From Candidatus Avedoeria danica (lineage in GTDB: Bacteria > Chloroflexota > Anaerolineae > Epilineales > Epilineaceae): 64,000 nucleotides of DNA. This document shows positions 8,465 to 16,214 of this stretch, piece by piece. The position numbers were made by a program, and so were the translations under genes. The notes beneath the pieces were generated by a model. That model worked only from the letters and a program-made list of their open reading frames with translations, ran no database searches and was not told the DNA's origin. The first letter of the stretch is position 1; each line of letters opens with the position of its first letter. The stretch covers positions 186,001 through 250,000 of the forward strand of contig JADJCV010000004.1 of the NCBI GenBank assembly GCA_016703025.1. Reading direction: 5' to 3'.

Positions 8465-9616
8465 CTAGCGCCGCTCGCCGACGGGGTGCATCGTCAGCAC
8501 GCGGCCGACGGCGGCTGCGATCGGGCCGAGTCGGCTCGTCAGTTCGCCGAGCTCGTGCGGGCGGATGGCCTGGTCGCCGTCGGACAGCGCCGTGTGCGGG
8601 GCAGGGTGGACCTCGATCATCACGCCGTCCGCCCCGGCCGCGAGCGCGGCGAACGTCATCGGCGCGATGAGCGCCGGCTCGCCCGTGGCGTGGGATGGGT
8701 CGACGATGACGGGCAGGTGGGTCTCGCGCTTGGCGAGGGCCATGGACGCCAGATCGAGCGTGAAACGGGTGCCGTCGTTGAACGTGCGGATGCCGCGCTC
8801 GACGAGGATCACCTGGTCGTTGCCGCCCGCCAACAGGTATTCGGCGGCCAGCAGCCACTCCTCGACCGTGGCCGCGAAGCCGCGCTTCAGGACGATCGGC
8901 TTGTCGATGTCGGACAGCGCGCGCAGGAGGTCGAAGTTCTGCATGTTCCGCGCGCCGACCTGGAACGCGTCGACGTACGGGTACATCGTCTCGATCATGT
9001 CGACCGCCAGGCACTCGCTAACGACGGGCAGGCCGGTGGCCTCGCGCGCCGCCGCCAGCCACTCCAGCGCGATCACGCCGTGGCCCTGGAAGCGGTAAGG
9101 GCTCGAGCGCGGCTTGAACGCGCCGCCGCGCAGCACGACCGCCCCATTGGCCGCGCACGCCCGCGCCGCCTGCAGGATCGCCTCGGCCCCCTCGACGGCG
9201 CACGGTCCGGCGATGATCCCGAAGGAGTCGCCGCCGAACGGCACGCCGCCGATGTGGACGATGGTGCCCGAGCGCTGCACCTCGCGCCGCGCCAGGCGGT
9301 AGGGCGTGTCCGGCAGGAACACCCGCTCGACGGCGCGGTCGTGCCCGATGATCGCGTCGATCTGGCCGACGCTGACGTCCGACAGGAGGATGACGCCCGG
9401 CCCGACGTCGTACACGGACGCCTCGACGCCGGCCGCACGCACGTGTTCGACCAACCGCCGCACGTCGCGCTCGGTGGCCTCGGGCGCCACGACGGCCACG
9501 GCGACGCCTCGCGGCTCGACCGGCGCTGGTGCGCCGATGTGCCGCGGGTCGCCCGGTCGGGGGTCGCCGTTCGATCGCGCGCCGGGTGGCTGCAGGGCCG
9601 GGTGGAGTTCGTTCAC
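8465..9616 (-). CDS. aroF: 3-deoxy-7-phosphoheptulonate synthase, type I beta
   Basis: First enzyme of the shikimate pathway, condensing phosphoenolpyruvate with erythrose-4-phosphate; chorismate from it feeds menaquinone as well as aromatic amino acids. 383 residues. A ferredoxin/ACT-like N-terminal domain (about 40-110: VAVVAPEATERDVRRLVEHV, VYDVGPGVILLSD) precedes the barrel, which shows FGIIAGPCAVE, LRGGAFKPRSSPY.FQG, QVGARNMQNFDLL, PIVLKRG, LVERGIRTF and PVIVDPSHATG. The extra domain is the one used for feedback control in Thermotoga-type enzymes. The GTG start has GAGGAG about six bases upstream. The first 35 residues are a Pro-rich, probably disordered lead-in. Confidence 0.95.
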   Translation of the reverse strand: MNELHPALQPPGARSNGDPRPGDPRHIGAPAPVEPRGVAVAVVAPEATERDVRRLVEHVRAAGVEASVYDVGPGVILLSDVSVGQIDAIIGHDRAVERVFLPDTPYRLARREVQRSGTIVHIGGVPFGGDSFGIIAGPCAVEGAEAILQAARACAANGAVVLRGGAFKPRSSPYRFQGHGVIALEWLAAAREATGLPVVSECLAVDMIETMYPYVDAFQVGARNMQNFDLLRALSDIDKPIVLKRGFAATVEEWLLAAEYLLAGGNDQVILVERGIRTFNDGTRFTLDLASMALAKRETHLPVIVDPSHATGEPALIAPMTFAALAAGADGVMIEVHPAPHTALSDGDQAIRPHELGELTSRLGPIAAAVGRVLTMHPVGERR

Positions 9617-9689
9617 CGGGACGCTCCTCGGGCGCCTCGCCTTGGGCGGTGGATTCCGCGCTGCGGAAAGGCAGGGCAAGTCGCGACCA

Positions 9690-9718
9690 ACTATAGTGTG
9701 ATGCAAGGTAGCGTGCAA
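9690..9718 (-). promoter_or_regulatory. Sigma-70-type promoter for aroF-thioesterase
   Basis: On the minus strand TTGCAC (9718-9713) and TATAGT (9695-9690) are separated by exactly 17 bases. The predicted start of transcription is near 9683, about 65 bases before the aroF GTG. The region lies between ybaK and aroF, which are both on the minus strand, so aroF need not depend on ybaK transcription. Confidence 0.7.
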
Positions 9719-9726
9719 ACGATCTT

Positions 9727-10281
9727 TCAGGAATCGTTCGGACGCGCGCCACCCGTCCCGATCGACGATGTTTCGGTCGACGTCGGCTCGGCCGACGTTG
9801 ACTCGCCCGACGCCGCCGCGTCGACGAAGCGCGCCCCCGTCAGCCGCACCAGCGCATCGACCGCGACGCGCACGTTCAGGCCGCGCTGTCCCGCGCTGAC
9901 GCAGATGCCGTCGAGCGCGCCCGCCGCGCTGTCGACGACGACGTCGAATGCGCCGTCGCGGACCGCCAGCGCGCTGATCCCGCCGACCTGCAGGCCGGTG
10001 AGCCGCTCGGCATCGCGGTGTGCGGCCAGTTGGAGCTTCTTCTCGCCGAGCGCAGCGGCAAGCCCCTTCAGATCGACTTGTCGATCGGCGGCGAGCAGGA
10101 CGAGGAGCGGCCTGCCCGCCGCGCGCTGGACGACGAGCGTCTTGTACACCTGCGAAGGCGGGACGCCGAGATGCGCGGCGACCTCGGCGGCGTCGCGGAT
10201 CTCGGTCGGGTACGCGAGGACGTCGTACGGGACGCGCGCGGCGTCGAGGCGGCGCATGGCGAGGCTCTTGGGGGTCGGCAT
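9727..10281 (-). CDS. ybaK: YbaK/EbsC-family aminoacyl-tRNA deacylase
   Basis: A 184-residue protein that, by family, hydrolyses Cys-tRNA(Pro) made by mistake by prolyl-tRNA synthetase. It has the usual order TPKSLAMRRLDAARVPY, AAEVAAHLGVPPSQVYKTLVV, the catalytic Lys segment and LLAADRQVDLKGLAAALGEKK, then LTGLQVGGISAL and GQRGLNVRVAVDALVRLTGA. The last 25 residues are a Ser/Thr/Glu-rich tail not seen in the family. The ATG is chosen for the AGGAGCGG site seven bases upstream. It is divergent from fdhD with about 70 bases between them. Confidence 0.92.
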   Translation of the reverse strand: MPTPKSLAMRRLDAARVPYDVLAYPTEIRDAAEVAAHLGVPPSQVYKTLVVQRAAGRPLLVLLAADRQVDLKGLAAALGEKKLQLAAHRDAERLTGLQVGGISALAVRDGAFDVVVDSAAGALDGICVSAGQRGLNVRVAVDALVRLTGARFVDAAASGESTSAEPTSTETSSIGTGGARPNDS

Positions 10282-10350
10282 CGTCCGCTCCTGGGCGGAT
10301 GCTATCATCGTCACCCCGCTGGTCTCTCGCAAACCGCACCGAGGTTCGCC

Positions 10351-11223
10351 GTGCCGCGCCCGATCCCGCAGCCGCAGCTGCCCCGTAAGGTCGTCACGCT
10401 GAGCGGCGACACCGTCACGGCGCGCACGGACGAGATCGCCGTCGAGGAGCCGCTCGAGATCCGCCTCGCGCCTGCCGCCGACCCCCTTACGTTCCAGCGC
10501 GCCGCCGTCACGATGCGCACGCCCGGCGCCGACGCCGAGCTCGCTCTCGGCTTCCTGTTCGCGGAGGGGATCATCCGCGCGGCCGGCGACGTCGTGCACA
10601 TCGCCCACTGCCTCGACCCCGACATCACGGCCGAGCAACTCGGCAACGTCCTGACCGTGACGCTGCAGGACGACGTCGTCGTCGACATGGCGCCGCTGGA
10701 GCGCCACTTCACGACGACGAGCGCATGCGGGGTGTGCGGCAAGGCGGGGCTCGAGCAGCTGACGATGCGGGGCGTCGCGCGCATCGTCGATGACCCGCCG
10801 GTGATGCACATCCCCCCGGCGTTGCTGTACGCGCTGCCGGATCGATTGCGTGCGGCACAGGGCACGTTCGATGCGACGGGCGGGCTGCACGCCGCCGGTC
10901 TGTTCGATGCGGCCGGCACGCTGCTGGCGGTGCGCGAAGACGTCGGGCGGCACAACGCGCTGGACAAGCTCGTCGGCTGGGCGCTCACGGAGGGGATGGT
11001 GCCGCTGGCCGGGCACATCGTGCTCGTCAGCGGGCGGGCGAGCTACGAGCTCGTGCAGAAGTGCGCGGTGGCGGGGGTGCCGGTGATGGCGGCGGTCGGG
11101 GCGCCGAGCAGCTTGGCGGTCGAGACGGCGGAGGCGTTCGGGATCACGCTCGTCGGGTTCGTGCGGGGGGAGCGGGCGAACGTGTATGCGGGGGTGGGGC
11201 GCGTCACAAACTCGTATCCGTGA
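10351..11223 (+). CDS. fdhD: FdhD, formate dehydrogenase accessory sulfurtransferase
   Basis: A 290-residue protein that moves sulfur from a cysteine desulfurase to the bis-MGD molybdenum cofactor, without which formate dehydrogenase is inactive. Visible are DEIAVEEPLEIRLA, PGADAELALGFLFAEGII, the mobile cysteine loop TTSACGVCGKAG, REDVGRHNALDKLVGWAL, VSGRASYELVQK and APSSLAVETAEAFG. The GTG start follows a weak GAGG, and the frame upstream lacks family sequence. It lies 5 kb before the formate dehydrogenase genes on the same strand, separated by the accessory stretch. Its 3' end runs 20 bases into the convergent vapC. Confidence 0.95.
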   Translation: MPRPIPQPQLPRKVVTLSGDTVTARTDEIAVEEPLEIRLAPAADPLTFQRAAVTMRTPGADAELALGFLFAEGIIRAAGDVVHIAHCLDPDITAEQLGNVLTVTLQDDVVVDMAPLERHFTTTSACGVCGKAGLEQLTMRGVARIVDDPPVMHIPPALLYALPDRLRAAQGTFDATGGLHAAGLFDAAGTLLAVREDVGRHNALDKLVGWALTEGMVPLAGHIVLVSGRASYELVQKCAVAGVPVMAAVGAPSSLAVETAEAFGITLVGFVRGERANVYAGVGRVTNSYP

Positions 11224-11647
11224 CGAGTGGGCGAACGATGACCGGGATCTCGAAGTGCTCGAAGTGGCGGTCGTGTGTGAGGACGGGCGCGCCGAGTCGG
11301 CGGGCCATCGTGGCGACGAGCACGTCGAGCAACGGCACCGTGATGCCGCGCCGGCGGAGACGCATTGCCGTCGTTCCTGCGCGCACCCAGTCCGTCGGGT
11401 TGTCGGGGGCGATCCCGACGAAGTCGATCAACACGTGCAGGTCTTCGACCTCGCGCACGGACCGTGCGCCCACGAGCAACTCGGCGATGGCCGGTCCGAC
11501 GAGGATGATGGCCTCGCTGCGGAGGAGGCTCGCGATCTCTTTGGCGGTCGCAGAGCCGGGACGCCGCAGGTAGCTGATCCAGGCGGACGTGTCGACGACG
11601 ATGCGACTCGCCGAGTGGTCTTGTCCGGTCCCGTTTACTCGTCCCAT
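11204..11647 (-). CDS. vapC: PIN-domain toxin (VapC family)
   Basis: A 147-residue PIN-domain ribonuclease, the toxin half of a type II toxin-antitoxin pair. The acidic residues that hold the catalytic metal are visible: IVVDTSAWISYL near the start, the Glu in IAELLVGAR, and the two-Asp region LLDVLVATMARRLGAPVLTHDRHFEHF. The ATG overlaps the antitoxin stop by 13 bases (shared ATGGGACGAGTAA), normal for VapBC. If the start were further in, at the VVDTSAW region, about 15 residues would be lost. Confidence 0.92.
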   Translation of the reverse strand: MGRVNGTGQDHSASRIVVDTSAWISYLRRPGSATAKEIASLLRSEAIILVGPAIAELLVGARSVREVEDLHVLIDFVGIAPDNPTDWVRAGTTAMRLRRRGITVPLLDVLVATMARRLGAPVLTHDRHFEHFEIPVIVRPLVTDTSL

Positions 11648-11871
11648 AGTGCGGCCGTGCGTTCCGCGTCCTCCAGGTCGACGCGGTTCTGATCGGCAAT
11701 CGCCTCCTCGTCGACGATCATCGACCCCTCCAGCGCCAGCACTCGCTTCAGTTTCAACTGGCGCACGAACGCCTGGACCGCGGCGCGAATCACCGCCGGC
11801 TGCGACTTCAGCCGCGTCTCCCGCAGCATGAACCTCATGTCGGCGTCATCGATCGTAACCGTAGTGCGCAT
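11635..11871 (-). CDS. vapB: VapB-type antitoxin
   Basis: A 78-residue protein beginning MRTTVTIDDADMRFMLRETR, the pattern of ribbon-helix-helix or type II VapB antitoxins, in which the first strand binds DNA. The C-terminal half is acidic (EEAIADQNRVDLEDAERTAALWDE), fit for wrapping the basic toxin. Two ATGs are adjacent; the second is preferred because GGAGGTGAG lies seven bases upstream of it. It precedes and overlaps vapC, and the pair would repress its own promoter. Confidence 0.88.
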   Translation of the reverse strand: MRTTVTIDDADMRFMLRETRLKSQPAVIRAAVQAFVRQLKLKRVLALEGSMIVDEEAIADQNRVDLEDAERTAALWDE

Positions 11872-11907
11872 CATCTCACCTCCGTATCTCGCACCATATG
11901 AGTCGGC

Positions 11908-11936
11908 AAGATAGCATCCCAACCGCCTTGGAGCAA
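11908..11936 (-). promoter_or_regulatory. Promoter of vapBC
   Basis: On the minus strand TTGCTC (11936-11931), a 17-base spacer and TATCTT (11913-11908) stand about 35 bases before the vapB ATG. Predicted transcription start near 11901. Confidence 0.6.
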
Positions 11937-12018
11937 GCGCGCCCCGACGCTCACTTTGCGCGCGGCGGGGTGGAGTGGCAACCTAAACCCCTCCCCAGCT
12001 TTTCAGGAGCCGACAACC

Positions 12019-14526
12019 ATGGCACTTCCCCCGCCTCTCCCCCGACGGACGGCCGCCCGATCCGCTGCACTCACTCTCGTGTGCGCGTTGGCCGTGCTCA
12101 CCGCGAGGTCGGTCCGTCCGTCCACTCCCGCCTCCGCCGCCGACACCGTCGCCGCCGACCGCGGCTTCCTCCTCTCCGGCGTCCAGTTCGTCCAGTCCAG
12201 CCCCGGCTCGATCCCCGGCCCCGTGATCCCGTTCGGCGAAGCCTTCCCGGTCGTCCTCGGCGCGGAGGGTGAACGCCGGATGGCCGTCGTCTCCGCCGGC
12301 CGGTGGGAGAAGGGCCGCGTGGTGGCGTTCGGGCACGGCGCGTTCTTCAGCGAAGGGACGCTGGAGTCGAGCGAGACGCAGAGCGGGCGGTTCATGACGA
12401 ACGCGCTGAACTGGACGGCCGGCGGGCGCCTGGCGCTGGCAAGCCTGAAGGTCGTCGACGTCGGGGGGCACGAAGGCTTCCGAGCGTGGCTGGCGCGGCA
12501 GGGCGCGACGGTCGTCGTCTCGGACGGCAGCGATCTGGCGACGGCGCTGCGCGGGGCGAACGTGCTGGTATGGGGCGCGTGGCGCCAGGGGAAGGCGGAG
12601 CGAGACATCATCGCCAACTGGGTGAAGACCGGCGGTGGGCTCGTGGCCGAGAGCCTGGGGTGGGGCTGGATGCAGCTGAACCCGAACGTCGACATCCGCC
12701 AGCACGCCGGCAACCAGCTGCTGGCGGAGGCCGGCATCGTCTGGAGCGACGGCTACCTCGACCGGACGTCGGGCAATCCGGCGGGCTTCGCGACCGGGAT
12801 CACGGAGATCGGCCTGACGCAGGGCGACGAAGCGCTCGCGGCGCTGCGGGGCGAGCGCGGGGCGCTCGAGGACCGGCAGATCGCCCAAGCGGTCCACGTC
12901 CTCACGCGCCTGATCCGGACGCTGCCGCGGAGCGAGCCCAAGCTGCTGCCTGCCTTGCGGCTGATGACGGCCGACCTCGGCCCGATCATCCCGACGGAAG
13001 CCGATCCGGTGTCGCTCTACAAGGACCCGCTCCAGCGCATCGGCCTCACGCTGCAGGTCGAGGACCTGCGGTTCGTTGCGCCCGACGCGGTGCCGTTCCA
13101 CCCCGCGGGCACCGAGTTCCCGGGCGACGTGCCGATCGAGGCGCCGCGCGTCACGCGCGAGATCGACGTCGACACGCGCCAGACGCGCTGGCATTCGACG
13201 GGTCTGTACGCGCCGCCGGGCGAGCGGCTGACGGTGTCGCTGACGCAAGCCGTCGTCGACCTGGGCCTGGCGATTCGCATCGGCGGGTTCACGGACGAGA
13301 ACTGGCACATGGACGATTGGACGCGCGTGCCTTCGATCTGGAGCCGCTCGCCGTTGACCGCGACGACGGTCCTCGCCGCCAACGCGTTCGGCGGCCCGGT
13401 GTACATCGAGGTGCCGGACGACGTGTCGATCCTGGCGGGGACGGTCCAAGTGACCGTCGCCGGCGCGGTCGAAGCGCCGTACTTCCGCCTCGGCGAGACG
13501 ACGACGGCCGAGTGGCGTGACCGGCTGCGGTCGCTGAAGGCGCCGTACGCCGAGCTCGGCACGGACAAGCTGTTCCTCACCGTGCCGTCGTCCGCCATCC
13601 GCAACCTCGACGACCCGGAGCCCGTCCTGCGCCTCTGGGACGAGGTCCTCGACGCCCAAGCCGACCTCGCAGCGCGCCCGCGGGCCCGCGACTACCCGGA
13701 GCGCTTCGTCGCCGACCGCCAGATCGGCTACGGCTACATGCACGCCGGCTACCCGATCATGACGTTCAACGACGTGAAGGACTTCGTCGTCGACGAGGCG
13801 GCGCTGCGCAAGGGCGGCTCGTGGGGCCACTTCCACGAGCTGGGTCACAACCACCAACAGGGCGACTGGACGTTCGAGGGCACGGGCGAGGTGACGACCA
13901 ACCTCTTCACGGTCTTCACGTACGACCACGTCCTCGGGATGCCGTCGCACGAGGGCGGGCCGGGCAATATGGCGCGCCTCAAGCCGGATGCGATCCGTGC
14001 CACGTGGGAGGCGTACGACCGCGCCGGCCGGAAGTTCGACGACTGGAAGGGCGATCCGTTCCTGGCGCTGTCCATGTACATCCAGCTCGAGCAGGCGTTC
14101 GGCTGGCAGGCGTACATGCGCGTCTTCGCCGAGTACCGCGCGCTGCCGGACGCCGAGCGGCCGAAGAACGACGACGAGAAGCGGGATCAGTGGATGGTGC
14201 GATTCAGCCGGCAGGTGAACCGCAACCTGTGCCCGTTCTTTGCGATGTGGGGGGTGCCGGTGAGCCAGGCGGCGTGTGACAGCGTGGCGGGGTTGGGGGC
14301 GTGGGATCCGTGGGTGGAGGGGCGGGCGACGGGGACGCCGACGTTGGCCGATGCGAATACGGCGACGCCGACGAGGACGCCCGATCGGCCGACTGTCGAT
14401 CCGCGGACGCCGGGTGGTCCGACGGCCGGCGCGGGATCGCCGACGGCGGGGCCGGGGACGGCGCGGGCGACGGGGACGGCGATTGCGGTTGTGGCGCGGG
14501 TGTATTTACCAGTGGGGTGGCGGTGA
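12019..14526 (+). CDS. Secreted M60-like zinc metallopeptidase with C-terminal YLP segment
   Basis: An exported protein of 835 residues. A signal peptide (TAARSAALTLVCALAVLTA) opens it, followed by a glutamine-amidotransferase-like domain (about 30-280; VVDVGGHEGFRAWLARQGA, VLVWGAW, GGGLVAESLGWGW). Next come the M60 segments: TGLYAPPGERLTVSL, IGGFTDENWHMDDWTR, FGGPVYIEVPD and the zinc site HELGH (606-610) with the downstream Glu in EGTGEVTTNLF. This order is that of TCAF-like M60 proteases, which cleave glycoproteins. The tail is a Pro/Thr-rich linker ending VARVYLPVGWR, the motif recurring in other secreted proteins here. The ATG has CAGGAG eight bases upstream. Confidence 0.9.
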   Translation: MALPPPLPRRTAARSAALTLVCALAVLTARSVRPSTPASAADTVAADRGFLLSGVQFVQSSPGSIPGPVIPFGEAFPVVLGAEGERRMAVVSAGRWEKGRVVAFGHGAFFSEGTLESSETQSGRFMTNALNWTAGGRLALASLKVVDVGGHEGFRAWLARQGATVVVSDGSDLATALRGANVLVWGAWRQGKAERDIIANWVKTGGGLVAESLGWGWMQLNPNVDIRQHAGNQLLAEAGIVWSDGYLDRTSGNPAGFATGITEIGLTQGDEALAALRGERGALEDRQIAQAVHVLTRLIRTLPRSEPKLLPALRLMTADLGPIIPTEADPVSLYKDPLQRIGLTLQVEDLRFVAPDAVPFHPAGTEFPGDVPIEAPRVTREIDVDTRQTRWHSTGLYAPPGERLTVSLTQAVVDLGLAIRIGGFTDENWHMDDWTRVPSIWSRSPLTATTVLAANAFGGPVYIEVPDDVSILAGTVQVTVAGAVEAPYFRLGETTTAEWRDRLRSLKAPYAELGTDKLFLTVPSSAIRNLDDPEPVLRLWDEVLDAQADLAARPRARDYPERFVADRQIGYGYMHAGYPIMTFNDVKDFVVDEAALRKGGSWGHFHELGHNHQQGDWTFEGTGEVTTNLFTVFTYDHVLGMPSHEGGPGNMARLKPDAIRATWEAYDRAGRKFDDWKGDPFLALSMYIQLEQAFGWQAYMRVFAEYRALPDAERPKNDDEKRDQWMVRFSRQVNRNLCPFFAMWGVPVSQAACDSVAGLGAWDPWVEGRATGTPTLADANTATPTRTPDRPTVDPRTPGGPTAGAGSPTAGPGTARATGTAIAVVARVYLPVGWR

Positions 14527-14668
14527 GGATGGAGGTGGAGCTGGCTTCGCGCCATCAAGGAGGGGGTGAGAGGCCGCAGTGAGGTGCGTGCGGTAGCAAC
14601 GGCGTCCTCCATCATTGTCGCAAGGGCTGTCAGAGAACGGCAACAAGGTGGAAAGGAGGGCGTGTGCT

Positions 14669-15379
14669 ATGCGTCCAAATCGTCGATATGTCAATGACAT
14701 GATAATTGAAGAATTGTCGCAACGGTGGGACGATACTCTCTCCGAGTGCAATTTTCTGCGCCGACCCAGGAGTTTAAAGTATGTACGGCAATTTGGAGAT
14801 GCTTTCCAAGAACTGGAGTTTGTATTTCAGATGAGTCCGAATTTTGCGCCAGGAGCACTGGCGCATATCTTGCCACGTGTCAGGATTCGCCTGGGTAGCG
14901 TGAACGAGCTGGCCGCGAAAATCGCGGGCGATGATCCCGGCTATGCACCCATGAACAAGGAATGGACGTATGGCACTAACGCCACTAATCTAGGTACGAT
15001 TCGACATCAGCGCGAAATGGTGATGTATGACCGTGAATCGCTAGTCGCGCTACTTGAAGTATTGCTTACGCAATTTGAATTGTATTTCCGTCCGTTCCTT
15101 GATCAATGCATGTCCCCGATTGGCCTTACGGATCTATTCGAGAGCAAAGCGATTCCGATGAGTGGTGCTCCCGGCGTGATACGTATGGGAGCGGCCTACT
15201 TACTTCAGGGTCGCACAGGTGAGGCCAATGATCTCTGGAAGAAGCGCCTTGATCTTCCAGGATTGCAGATTCTCTACCCGCGCTCTATCGCGTATAGCCG
15301 CTCATTGGGGTTGAGCACACGGCGGGGCGACGACCTGGATGTGCTCTTGACGGATACGGGCGCTTCCGGAGCCCAGTGA
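14669..15379 (+). CDS. Lower-GC orphan protein of unknown function
   Basis: A 236-residue soluble protein I cannot assign. Its base composition and codon use (ATT, AAT, GAA, TTG) are clearly more AT-rich than every neighbour, pointing to recent transfer. It starts RPNRRYVNDMIIEELSQRW; the strand-rich first half (VRQFGDAFQELEFVFQMS, ILPRVRIRLGSVNELA) and the helix LVALLEVLLTQFELYFRPF vaguely recall DUF4304/immunity-type folds, but this is only an impression. No signal peptide or membrane segment. The ATG was chosen for GAAAGGAGGG ten bases upstream. It lies between a secreted protease and a toxin-antitoxin pair. Confidence 0.8.
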   Translation: MRPNRRYVNDMIIEELSQRWDDTLSECNFLRRPRSLKYVRQFGDAFQELEFVFQMSPNFAPGALAHILPRVRIRLGSVNELAAKIAGDDPGYAPMNKEWTYGTNATNLGTIRHQREMVMYDRESLVALLEVLLTQFELYFRPFLDQCMSPIGLTDLFESKAIPMSGAPGVIRMGAAYLLQGRTGEANDLWKKRLDLPGLQILYPRSIAYSRSLGLSTRRGDDLDVLLTDTGASGAQ

Positions 15380-15456
15380 AGTCGGAGTGAAAACTCTGTC
15401 TCCAGTCCGTGCGTTCCGTTGTGCTGCGACGCGCAGCACCGTCGGAATTTCCAACC

Positions 15457-15750
15457 CTACACTTCTGCCTTCGCGGCATGCAACTGCAACCCCAACGCCC
15501 TGATCACCTTCAGCATCGTGGCGAACTCGGGATTACCGGTGGGCGACAAGGCCTTGTAGAGGCTTTCGCGTCCCAGGCCCGTGTCGCGCGCGATCTGGGC
15601 GAGCCCCTTTGCTCGGGCAATGTCACCCAGCGCGGCCGCAATGACGGCAGCGTCACCGTTCTCGAGCGCGGCTTCAAGGTAGGCAGCCATGTCGTCGGGG
15701 CTCTCCAAGTGGTCTGCGGCGTCCCAAGGCCGGGTCTGGGTCTTTGACAT
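15457..15750 (-). CDS. HigA-like antidote, helix-turn-helix
   Basis: A 97-residue protein of the family called probable addiction module antidote. The order is WDAADHLESPDDMAAYLEAALENGD, AAVIAAALGDIARAKGLAQIARDTGLGRESLYKALS with the helix-turn-helix in IARDTGLGRESLYKAL, and GNPEFATMLKVIRALGLQL. It neutralises the toxin made just upstream and should bind the inverted repeat at the promoter. The gap between toxin stop and this ATG is about nine bases, holding GGAGG. Confidence 0.93.
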   Translation of the reverse strand: MSKTQTRPWDAADHLESPDDMAAYLEAALENGDAAVIAAALGDIARAKGLAQIARDTGLGRESLYKALSPTGNPEFATMLKVIRALGLQLHAAKAEV

Positions 15751-15759
15751 AACTACCTC

Positions 15760-16050
15760 CTAGAGCTCACGCGCCAACGCTATGGCCAGCTCGATGTCCC
15801 GACGCTGTGACCGCTTGTCTCCGCCTGCCAGCAGGATGACCACTGTATTGTCGCGCGCGATGAAGTAGACCCGATATCCAGGTCCGTGATCGATGCGAAG
15901 CTCGGAAACGCCTTCACCGACCGCCTTGACATCGCCCGGGTTGCCGAGAGACAGTCGGCGAATGCGGACGTCGATTCGCGCCCGCGCTTGGCGATCTCGC
16001 AGGGCCTCGAACCAGTGAGCGAACGCGTCGGTCTGGCGAACCTCGATCAC
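15760..16050 (-). CDS. RelE/HigB-like toxin (addiction module killer protein)
   Basis: A ribosome-dependent mRNA interferase type toxin of about 96 residues: VIEVRQTDAFAHWFEALRDRQARARIDVRI, GNPGDVKAVGEGVSELRIDHGPGYRVYF and LLAGGDKRSQRRDIELA are all family hallmarks, with the basic R and K residues needed for catalysis near the end. The ATG at 16059 lies inside the best -10 box (TACAAT), so a GTG four codons in, at 16050, fits better. That would make the mRNA leaderless, since the predicted transcription start is next to this GTG. Toxin-first order is normal for higBA. Confidence 0.88.
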   Translation of the reverse strand: MIEVRQTDAFAHWFEALRDRQARARIDVRIRRLSLGNPGDVKAVGEGVSELRIDHGPGYRVYFIARDNTVVILLAGGDKRSQRRDIELAIALAREL

Positions 16051-16057
16051 GGGATGC

Positions 16058-16086
16058 ATTGTATCTTGTGGGATACAATACTGCAA
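16058..16086 (-). promoter_or_regulatory. Promoter with operator palindrome for higBA-type operon
   Basis: TTGCAG (16086-16081), 17 bases, TACAAT (16063-16058) on the minus strand. An inverted repeat ATTGTATC-6-GATACAAT (16058-16065 and 16072-16079) covers the -10 box and half the spacer, so antitoxin binding would block RNA polymerase. Confidence 0.7.
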
Positions 16087-16214
16087 GCGACTTGCGGCAT
16101 CCCATCGCGCGATAGCGAACGCGCTTGCGGCTAGTGGCTCGCCAAGCCATGATAGCCCCGATCCGCGTACGTTTGCTCGGCCCATTGCTCGTTCCCCCGC
16201 CCGGAGCCCAACCC

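Noticed and set aside
11204..16086. An integrated mobile element around the two toxin-antitoxin modules
   Set aside because: No integrase, transposase, att-like direct repeats or tRNA boundary were seen; the stretch also carries a normal GC-rich protease gene.
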